64,000 bases of DNA from Epiperipatus broadwayi (lineage: Eukaryota; Onychophora; Udeonychophora; Euonychophora; Peripatidae). The translations under genes were made by a program, and so were the position numbers. The notes beneath the pieces were generated by a model. That model worked only from the letters and a program-made list of their open reading frames with translations, was not told the DNA's origin and did not search any database. This document shows, one piece after another, positions 28,701 to 40,700 of this stretch (the stretch's first letter is position 1; every line of letters starts with the position of its first letter). The stretch is taken from the NCBI GenBank assembly GCA_028023455.1, contig JAQFVV010012572.1, forward strand, positions 930,001 to 994,000, written 5' to 3'.

Positions 28701-31700
28701 CAACAAATTTTAAAGAAACGTAAACAATAAATAATAATAAAATACCGAATAGTGATTGACATATTTCCATGTCTTTTAAGTTTTTGATAGAAAAGTCATT
28801 TGTTGAAACTGAATTAGAATCCCTTTAACTTTTCAAAACTGCAATTGTAATTTTATTTTAATTTTTCGCTTAATACAAATAATCGAATTCTACTTAATAT
28901 GCTAAGGAAAATAAATAGTTATAAAACAGTCTGGTAGTGGTTTTGCTAACATAATCTGGAAGACATTAATTATTCATTCTTACATAAATGATTCAACAAG
29001 GTATCCAAGGGTACATAATGTGTCATATTTAATATTAAAGTCGCTGCTTTTTTCATCATTATAATTAAATAACAAATTGGACTGAAGAAATAACATTTAA
29101 TGAAAAAATCAGAAAACAAACTTAAATAGACAATATATTCTAATTATGCATTAGAAGACAATACATTATATTTTCTTTACTCCAGAGCTATCTATTGTTA
29201 AGTGATATAGCTATTGCGAAGCAAACCAAAACATGTATTAACTCCTAGATTTTAGGGGCCCTATATATTCAAAAAAGTATTAACGCATAAATTATAAATA
29301 TTAAAAAGTGTTTTTTTTTTAATTTTACATAGAAACCCAAAAATTCTAGCTATGCCTCTGTGCTAATACAAGTAGAAAGCAAAAGTCATATGATGTTTTG
29401 TATATAATCTAACTTTATATTTAAAAATTCTATTTATCCACTGCTTTGAACACTTTTTAGCAAAAATCTTTTATTGTACTTATATGCATACACAATCTTA
29501 TGTTTCGACTGTCCTGTAATTCTCTTCAGAGCTATGATATACAGTCAAAACGTAAGATTATGTATGCATATAAAGTACAATAAAAGATTTTTGCTAAAAA
29601 GTGTTCAAAATAGTGGATAAATTGAAATTATATAAGATATTACAACAAAATAAAGGAACTGATGAATTTGGTAATATTTATATTTAAAATTTTAAACCGA
29701 GATTGTATTTAAAAATCTTAACAGTATAATACAAATATCAAAAAATATTAAAACAATAAATGCTTATTAAAAAAAAAAATAGTAAATCTAATTGTGAATA
29801 TTTTCAAAAAATAATTATCACATAGCAATTAAAGAGATAAAATACTTTTACAACCTGTTTCAAATTGGCATCTTCTTACAAGGTCAGAAGTCCATTTGAA
29901 TCCTGTTCGCTTCTGTTCAGTTTCAGTAGTAGTACCACTAAAAAACTTTTCTAAATATTCTTGTGAATGAACTGAACATAATTCTTCTAAAGATGATGGC
30001 TCTGGTTCCACAATTTGTTTTTCCTGACAAATAATATTATCCTTGATTAACTGTTGAAAAACACTTTGAAACTTTTGCATTGGAAAAGGATGCTTCGGTG
30101 GTAAATCGCAAACATAACCATCATGGTGAACAATTGGTAATCCAGTAATTGGTTGTAACAGAGATTCTAATTTTTTACCATCCTAAATAAAAATGTTATA
30201 AAATTAACAATACATATACTAAAGTTATCTGTGTGTGCATGTATATTGTGACCTGTCCATAGGTGGTACGACCCTAAGCAGAGGAGCCAAGCCCCTACAT
30301 TAGGCCCTACTTGGACTCTGGCTAGGTACTATTAACAGACTTACTATTTCCCGACCATTTTCTTTAACTATAACAATTGAATTTAGATTAGTATTTATCC
30401 CAAGTTACTTTTACATGATTTAATATTTCTAAGAAAAGACATATTTTAAATATAATTAATGTGAGACTCATTTACCTATAAACAGATCACAGCCTCTTAA
30501 CATTAAACAAATACAAAATATTTGTTCAATGGCATAATACCCAGATACTCCTCCTTATTAAGCATCTACATACTCTCATGGCTAACAATAATATCCAATA
30601 TATTATATTATATTTATAACTATTAAGTTTTAATTCAATCACTCATTAAATTAATCTGTTAGATAATTACAGATAAAGTTTGATTCCTATTATTTTTGAT
30701 AATTAAGATTGGCAATAATCACAAGAATAACTTTACAATAAGAAGATTTCAGGATGATCATTGATTTATTAATTCTTCATACTACCTATGGAATATCAAG
30801 AGGGATTTTACAGATTTCCATGGGTAGTGCACAAATTAAGAAAGGCTTATAATTTAAACCTATAATCAAGCTTTATATTTATGTTCTTTAATACTTATTA
30901 TTAAAATAATATTATTAACTAAACTGTAATTAACACTAATACTTCACTAATAACTAATATATCGTTTAATTTCATATTAATAAATACACCTTAATAATTG
31001 GCAAGGTCATCAATGACCTATGGGATCAAGGCAGCATGTAGCTAATAAAAATCTCTATTAAGCGATTTGTGCTTATGAAACTGTTAGATTGCTCTAAACT
31101 GAATTGATTTCTCATTTTAATTTCAGTTGTACATTTTGAGTTCGTGTGATGTGGTAAAAATGAGCCCCGAAAAGAAATGCAACATTTAGACCTTGAGAAA
31201 ACTTTCAAAACAATAATTTTAATAATATTCATTACAAATGATTACAATAAACATTCCCATTAACATCTAATTTAAAATAACTTATAACAAAATGATATAC
31301 AAATATATTATAATTACAATAACAATAGAAAATTAATATTCGGAGTGTTTATAATTAAACAAAACTAACAATCTCCAATTGTATGTTGAGATATTTACCC
31401 CTATGTATGTGCCCAGTTTATTAAACAATCATTCTCTCTTTTTTCTTTTTTTTTTAATTCATGGTTTGTTATTTCAACCTCTAAAATAATAATAGTACTA
31501 AGGTTATATACTTGGTGATTAAATAACAATACAAAAACAATTGAGAAAAGATTGTTATAATTCTGGAGGTTTACAACAAAAACAAAATTAATACCTTTAT
31601 ATTTCCCATAAGAATATCATCATTTTTTGTTTTATCAATTATTACATGTAAACACACCTTGCCCTCTGGATTGCATATATATATATATAGTGTTAAATAC

Positions 31701-34700
31701 ATTATTATACCTATCATACTAGGATATTGAGCATATTTGTTCATTTAAATGACTAATAATATTTAATCTCAACCTAATTATTAAATAACTATTAATATAA
31801 ACACTTGAATTAATTAACTTAGTCCCCCCCTATTGTACTAACAACTCATAGATTAAAACGTATAAATACCAACATTAGGAACAAGTTCTCTTTTAAACTC
31901 CCAGCTAAAAGTATAATAACAACTTTAAATTTTCTTAGTGTTCTGGTTGTTCCACACTGCATAAACTTATTATAACTTTTATTTTTTCCTTCTTTCTCTG
32001 AAGATTCTGCTTATCCTAAGATTTGCGAGGTATTTGGGTTATTGCAACAATAATCCTTCATTTTGTTCTTTGTTTCGTAATAAAAAAATTTATTTATGGC
32101 TTGCCTTATTTATTCTAGATGACATATATTTCCATCTATATTATATGGCACACTTGATTTCAATCAAAAATATATATGTCATGCAATATTTTTCAGTTAA
32201 AACTTTATAGAAACTAACATTCCCGCCAGTATGGCTCAGAGTAAGTACTTCTCCTATCACTTATTGCAATCAGGATTTTATTTGTAGCCTTAATGACAAT
32301 GAACACTTTTCAGCTATTACTAATTTAGTTCTATTGACTCTTAAAAATATATACTTAGCTGTTTCCCAGAGATTTACCATTCTTTTATTTATCCTTACTG
32401 AATATTGACGGTGTTTACTTATTTCCTTTTGTTTATCACTGAAATTCATTTCCAACATGGCACAATTATTGTTCTCTTCCAGGGAATATATTTGTTGATA
32501 TTCTTTTAATATGCACATTTTATTCATCTCTGATTATTTCCTCAATATATATTAACTTCCAAGAGATTATTACGAATTATTGACCATAGACTTGCCCAGT
32601 AGAAAACGATTAAGTTATTCCATTATTTTAAACACAAAGCTTATAATTATCCAATATATCGATGCAGAATTAAAATTCATTACTTTTTCTGTTTGTAAAT
32701 AATGATATTTTAGGAATTTTTAATCCAACTTTTTTAAAATATATAACAAGAAAAAAAAAACTAGTTATTTATCCTTTACGATCAAGAAGCTTTTTTTCTT
32801 TCTTGAATTTTATAGTAAAAGATTGCTTGACACTTTGTGATTGGTTGATATTTCCCACTTTTTCCATTAAAACAAACATTTATTTGCAAGTTTTTGGTTT
32901 ATTATTTTAAAATAACAATTTTCGTTTTGTAAAAAAAATATTAAAATATAATACCTTTTAGAAATTAAATAAAGATACAATTTACTGTTTTAATTTTAGA
33001 TCAGTATTTTGTAAAATTGAACCTTATTTATCTACTTTTAACTATAATAAGATTTGAATATAATTTTTTTTTAAATCAAATGCGCACAGCCGATAATTAT
33101 TGGTCTCTATAACGCATCATGTTTACAAGATATAATTTGAACTTCACTGGTTTTGAATACTAAATGATATTAATTGTCCATTTATCTGCATATCTACTGA
33201 CTCTATAGGTTATTATTTATATGTATCTTGAGTTAATTGTATTATTTGTCAGATCCTTTATAAGTTTCCATTAACTAAACCCAAGTTTAAACCTTATAAT
33301 TTAATATGTCATTATTGTTTTCCTAGTTTACTAAATAAATATCACTGGATTTAACAAAATTTAAAATTATACAACAAATTTTATTTTAGAATAGACTGGG
33401 CTAATAAAAAGTGCACAATATATATACGAACTTTTTAAAAAAAAATTAATTTTAGTTACAAAATGATTTAAATAAAGCAATATAAACTGAAATCTAAATT
33501 ATAACATAAAAATATTAAGTTACTATATAATTAATACAGATAAAATACCATTAAGCCAAAATCTCTGATAAATAAAAGCTTCCTTGGATTTTTGAATTTT
33601 CCAAATTTTAAGCATCTTTTATCTCCTCATTATAAATCCAAACTGCTAAGATAAAATAAGGGTCAACTTAAGGCAATTAGGTTTATTAATTTATAAGAAA
33701 TTACTATTTATTTATTTTTTTTGTAAATGTGAATACAAACAAATTAAAAAACACTAATAAAATTTCATTTGCATAACAAAAGTTACCGAGATTCAACCTA
33801 TATTATCATTCTATTTCCTAAATCATCTTTCCGAAGATATTCCATATATATTCTAAACCCAATACTTTTCTTTCTCACTTTCTAAATTACCCAATTATTG
33901 CATCTAAACATCATTTATGATTTCTTTTTGGAAATTTTTTCTTTTTTATCATTCTTACTTTATGGCCCATTAAAAATATTCCTTTTAACCATTTCAGCTT
34001 TTAAATGTATAGATTACTTGATTAACTGTTCAACTTATTTAGAATTTTCTATAATTTTAAAAATAGCAAAGCTATTATGCTAGCATTAATTTGGCTTATG
34101 ATTATCCATATTCTTTCATAAGAGTAAGTCTTCATTAGGCAGACAATGAAAAGAAAAAGGTGAAAGATGGTTATATTTTGTAAAAAAAAAAATAATAATA
34201 ATAAAGTTTTTATTCATATAGACATAATAAAAAATTAAAATAATTTTTCTTCAACTTTCACAATATTCTTGATATTTGCAACCAAAATAAAAGCATGATA
34301 TACTCATGTTCAGAAATAATCTAAGAATATTTCTAAACACAAATGCTGTAAACTTTTATTTTAGTCGTATATAAAAAACATTGTGAAAGCTGAATAATTT
34401 TTTTTATTTATCTTTCTGTTCAATACCCCCTCACATAGACACACACTTCCTTTAGAACATTTATGTGAATAAAAGTACAGTATTTCTTTTTTTTAAAAAT
34501 ATTTTTTTATTTGTACTTTTTATTTTGAAATAATTCCTGAAGTTAAGTTTAGATACAATTTAATACTGGAGGATGGTAGTATTATAAAGAGTATTCGAGC
34601 CCATATAAAATTAAAAATTTAAATTTTTTGTTAATTTTTTTATTAAAATGTTTGCAAACTCTAATAAAATGTATTGTTATCAGGAATGTATAAGTATATA

Positions 34701-37700
34701 AAGTGTCAATTAGATCGAAAATCGAATGGGTGAAAATTGAGTTACAAGATTTCATGAGATAAACAGACAGTCAAAAAGAGTTAGTTAACTATGAGTGTAT
34801 TTAAAAAATGGTCATAACAAAAAAATGGACCCAAAAATTATACATAATACACCCCAAAAAGTCATACAGTACAATGCATAATAACTGGAAATAGATTTAT
34901 AAGTAGTATTAAAATACACATTCTCACTCAGGTGAGTTGGTAAAAAAAAAAGAAAAAGGACATATGAAAACTAAATATGAAAAAAAAAAGTAGGATATTA
35001 TCATTATTTTGTACTAGGACTGAAGCTTTGTATTACAAAAAAAAATAAGACAAAAATGGAATGACAAATTTTTTGATTGTAATTAAGGTTTATGTGGAAG
35101 AATATTGAGCCTTTATTGTGAAATGTAAAATGTTCAAAGATCATTAAAAATTGAATAATAGAAAAAACATAAAAATGAAAGAAGCAAGCCAAGTAGATTG
35201 TTTTTTATTTTTAGCTTAAGTTTTTATGGTAGAATAGGGAATATAAAAAATGTGTCATCGAGAGAATGATTTGGTGATTGAACATCAGATGGAGGTAAAG
35301 GTGAAGGTAGTAAAGTAAAAGGGGTTTTTGGCCATATAATGGTTTCAAGAGATAAGAACATTTAACTTGACTAACAGTCTCTCGGTATACAATCTATGTG
35401 CAGAAATTTCTGAGTTTGGTTAAAAATCATTTTATATTGCATTGAATGGCATACTTCCATGTAAATGCAGAAATAAAATTACAACTGAAAATAGAGAAAA
35501 TAATAAGAACAAAATAAAAACTTGGTTAAGAAATCATAAAAAATGGACTCCTAAAAAATGATAATGTTAAAAAAATCTGAAAACTTAAATGTTTTTTATT
35601 TTTTAATTTAAAACTAATTACTTTATTGTGTTAAATGCATATATTCATTCATTAAATAATGAGCATGCCAATAGCTCTTAACAAGTTTTTTCAGAATATC
35701 CCTATCCTCAGACCGGTTTCTGACTCTGGCTTTTGTCAGTGAGGCACTAAGATATTCAAGCATTAGATTTAAAATACCAGGTCAAGCCAGCACGTTATCT
35801 AATGTTTAACTATTGAAGCAGTCGTGTCTAATCACCATCGAGCTTTATGCTTCACCATCTACACTCACCTACTGTGGGGTGTGCAATTCAGACCTCATCA
35901 TAAATATATGCCATTCACCCACACACTGTATGCATAATGATTAGAGAAATTAATAAAAAAATTAATTATGGTTAGTAACGTAAAATAGTAGTGTGCATGA
36001 TGCACATATATATATATGAATGAAGCAATAATTTTATTAATATTTATTGCTGAAAAATTAAATGTTTCTTTGTATAATTGTAAATCTTTTTATATATGTG
36101 TGTATTTAAAGCATTGGAATGTAAAAACAACATAAAATGAGGAGGGCTCAAAATACCAAAATTATCCTTATCGATAATCAGATTTTCGTTAATTAAAATT
36201 ATAAATCTTAAAATTCTTTTGTTAGTTTGTTTTCAAAGCTTTAAAAATCTATCAAATGGTATTTCGAGCCTTATCTGTTTTAAAAATATTTTACTAATTA
36301 AATGTTTTTTTTTTAAGAGATTACAGATAGCTGTGGGCAACTGAGAGTGCATTCTTGGCGGGAAAAAATGTAACTTTTTAGAGACCATGAAATAAGAGTC
36401 AGTTGAGTTTGGTTGTTTTTCGGTCAGTTTAGTTTAGAAGCATTTCAGGACCTAAAAACAATTTTAAGAAGTCGACTGAGGTTCCGGGCTATGAACTGTG
36501 AGTAGAAAAGAAATACCTTTCTCTCTTTCTCTCGGAGAACTGTCTATCCTAATGCCATCAAGTTTCCATCGTTTGACTGGCCAGTGCAGGATGACTGTAT
36601 AATTGCCAACCTGATTGCCTGCTGTTCATCGGTGACCACTTTGTGTAGAGCTGCCTTAATAAGTAATCCTTTTGTAATATGTAATTCAACCTTTGTATTT
36701 TCATTCATATATTCATTTATGAGTTTTTATTAATTATTCTCTTAAACTTCTCTCTCTCTCTCTGTAGCAATTTTAACTTACCTTTCACGCTTAATATGTG
36801 TTATATAACTTTGTGCGGTTCCATTAATATTTCACTTGTTTTGTTTAATATATATATCTATAATTGATTTTCTTTAATATGCCAACAACCAAACTTGCGA
36901 GTTTTAAAAGGGGGGGGGGAATAATTGTTTAATTTGGAAAGAAGCGGGAGCTTCATTTAAAATCTATCGATAAAGTTTCGTTTATTTAAAATTGAAATCG
37001 CTCGCTAGGTTGGTTTTATATTTACTTCTGTTATTCACGTTTTTTTTTCTAAAATATTTTATTGTGGGTGCCTCTTTTACTTTGTTAATTGAATCAAAAG
37101 ATCGTGAACCTTAATATAAGTATTTCACCTGTCCTTATTGTCGCCTGTAAGGCTAATTCTATCAGTTAATACGTATATGGGAATCGAAATTAAATATAAA
37201 ATTTTGTTAGTTTAATGTCGTAGTTAAAGAGTTATTTTCAGAATGATTCTTTATTTAAGTAGATTATTGCTCAGGAATCAAACCATTTACAGGCTGTCGA
37301 ATAAAGAAAGTATGTTAAGTTTCCTGTACATGTATAATGCTGCTGGCCGACCTTTCCTTTCTCTTATGGTACTTCCACACCTCGATTCCTCTACTGCGTT
37401 AGTGCTCAAAATCGTTCGTAATCAGGGATACCATTCCCTGTGGAACGCGAGGTTTATAGGGTTTTGATTGTGCTGCAGAAGTTCCATATGGCTGTCTGGG
37501 CCTCAAACCAAACCTCTCCATCGATACCGTATCGTCAAAAAAGGGCGAACGTATCACACTTTTTCAGTATAAAATGTCTTAAAAGGATAAAGAATTCAAA
37601 GTACCATAAGATTCATATTTCTCTACAGCATGCCAGCATCGTTAGTGTTTTAATTAATAGATTTGTGCCTGTTTGACCTTTTATTAGGTGTTGGAAAAAT

Positions 37701-40700
37701 AATGATTCATTCTTGAAATGCGCTACACGTCAATTAATTATTATGTTTATTTTGAGACTGCTTTCTTTGAAAATATTAATCGATTCCCATAGACGTAAAC
37801 AAATTTCTATTAATTATTATATCACGTATTCTCGTTAATGTAGTGCATTGTTTGGTTCTTATTTATAAAAGATGTTTCTTCCAAACAATGCCAATAAAAG
37901 TACACAAAATGGTTTTCATAAGATAGATAAATGATTATAATTGGATATTTTGCCTGTTTATCAAATAAATCATTTAGCACTAAACATGTCACGACCTTTT
38001 ATATTCATTTTTCGGCATCCACAACGTCCATTTAGTAAAATATTATTAAATTGGTATATTAACTCCGCACAAGCTATAACACACTCCATAAAATGATATT
38101 CGTTAAATAATTATAGTAAATGCGATTTTATAAAAACAAATCCCAAGTTTTGTAAATAGACAATGTCATCCCAAGCGTGAAACATTTTGTAACATATATA
38201 GGCATTTTTCAATATTTTATTAAATATATAATTTCATGTAAATCCTGGTTTGTTTTGAATTATTTTCTAATGAATATTTAGAATTATTTTCTTTGGCTAA
38301 TAACTTAGCATTAATGAATAACTATAATAAATGTAATGACTGGGCTACTCTAATCTCGATCATCATCATCAGTCTGATCTTATGCTCTACCGCTTTGCTT
38401 CTGGGCCCGGAATTAAAATAATTTTACTGTAGCATCAGGATTGTTGTTCATTGGCTCAGAGATTCGAAGAATAGGCCAATAGGTTAGAATTCAGGATTGC
38501 TCCAGACCTGTGTATCTCGAGCATGATCGGATTCGAGGTACTTTGGCTTAGGATTTGAATCGTGTTAAGTGAGCATACTGTTTTGACCAGTACACTATTA
38601 AGTAGAAAATCTGAAATTTTCAGACATCCATATGACTTCAAAACCAGCTATCTAACTTAAATAGCCATATAAGACTAAACTAAGTTCAGGTACACTATAT
38701 ATTAATAGCTTTATCATATAAAATCGCCAAAGCCTTCATTGTATAACATTTGTACTACAAGCTTATTAAATTAAGTCATATGATATATGACTTGATTTCC
38801 TTGCAATTATTGTTATTGCTCTTAAAAACTTTGGCAATTTTATATTACTAAAGCCATTAATATATAGTGTATCTGAACTTAGTTCAGTCCCATATGGCTA
38901 TTTAAGTTAGATAGCTGGATTTGAAAACATATGAATGTCTGAAAATTTCAGATTTTCTACATAATAGTTAGACATTAGATAAAGTGCTGGGCTTGACCTG
39001 GTATTTTAAATCTAATGCTTAAATATCCTAGTGCCTCACTGATGAAATGCAGAGCTAGAAACCAGTCTGAGGATAGGGATATTCTGAAAAGCTTGTTAAG
39101 AGCTATTGGTTCGTTCATTACATAACATTGTAATACAAGCTTATTAAATTAAGTTAGTGTCACATGACTTGCCTTGCAAATATTCATTCATGCATTTTTT
39201 TAGTAGCAGTCATTCGTGAATTATTATAATTATCTTAACTCCAGAAAATCATAAAATAAAACATTATACAATATATATAAATTATGTAATTATTTACAAA
39301 TAAATTTTGTTCCAAAGGTCTTTTAATTATCTTTTTAATAATCATTTTACATGATATACTCATACATTTAAGTAATAGATAAATAATAAATTCTCTGACC
39401 AAAAGCAGATTGAACAATTACATAGTAAAATAATAAGGTTAAGAGATATTATTTAATAAACATTGACTGTTTACCATCATATGCACCCCCCCTACATAAT
39501 TTATTCTACCATCTCAATATTTAGAATTGCATTATAAATTTTAATTGATGCTTGTTGTGAAATCTATAAATCAAGTCAATGATCATGCTATTAGATTGTT
39601 TCTCAGCAATTATAATTCAGTATAAAAAATTAATGCAGTAAAATGTGAGATTTATTAAACCACTAAACATCATATTGATCACCATTTCTTATGCTTGCTC
39701 AAGCTGTTAAATATGGAGTTTTACCAGTTAGGATATGTTAAGAATTTTGAATTGATAGATATCCATAAATTAATCGTTTATATTTAATAAATAAATTGGA
39801 TTCTAAAAAAAGTACATACAACATGAGCATTCCCAACTATTGTTGAAAGATATAATGACATAGGTAAATAAGAACTGATTTATGAAACTGTGCTACAACT
39901 AGCATATCAGTTTGAGAATCCCAACCAGCTACTATAATCCACAAGAAAATCATGCGTCAGAAAATTTACTCTGAAGAAAAAAGATCAACAAGCACAAAAC
40001 AATAAACACAATTTATTACTACTGAACTGTCATATATTACCTGATAGAGGATTCTACAAATCTCTTATCTAATTGATGATTAGATAAATTATTTATGTAT
40101 TTCAGAGAACATAAAATCTAAATATATTGTCAAGGATTTCAAGAAAGCATGAGACAAATCTATCTGGAGTAAGTTGCATGTGTATTTCACTAAAACAAGT
40201 ATAGAATTTGATTTAAGCTTTTGATCCTCTATTGCTGATTCCTATCATTATATTTATCTTATCTGCGCATATTTCATTCATCAAGTTTTTCTATTTTTAA
40301 TCCTCTGCTAACAATTTAGATTTTACAACTATGATAATCATTCTGCATCACTCTTTTTTAATATTATTAAAACTAAGTATTTTTAATCAGAAGGGATTTA
40401 CACCCTATACACATGTGCTGTAATATTGTTTTAATACCTCAACGATGGTTTTTGAGTACGGAAGTTAAGACAGTTGCACTCATAAATAAAATAGAAAATT
40501 GTATAAAGCTAAGTATATAGACACAATCTTATTATAAGCACTGCTAAAATAAATTATTCCAATTTCCAGTATTTTGTTTAAAGTGATATCATTAGTTTTA
40601 TATAGCAATAAGCTAAACTTACAATCCCTATAGTTTTGTTTAGACTAAGAACTTAAACTGTTAAGAAGCCAAAGAAAAAAAAATGAAGGTTTTTGGGGAA

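Larger units (their letters stand above)
21817..29854. other. Intron 2 of the deacetylase gene
   Basis: About 8 kb of non-coding DNA between exons 3 and 2. It contains a CAT microsatellite (22984-23001), the 0.7 kb inverted repeat at 23262-23939, a full MITE with long inverted arms (25081-25625) and the foldback at 29426-29629. The rest (for example 26000-29150) is very AT-rich with no recognised feature. Confidence 0.55.

Noticed and set aside
30245-30345. Short GC-rich block beside exon 2, considered as a tRNA-derived SINE
   Set aside because: No A-box and B-box pair or cloverleaf could be drawn, and no second copy was found in the window.
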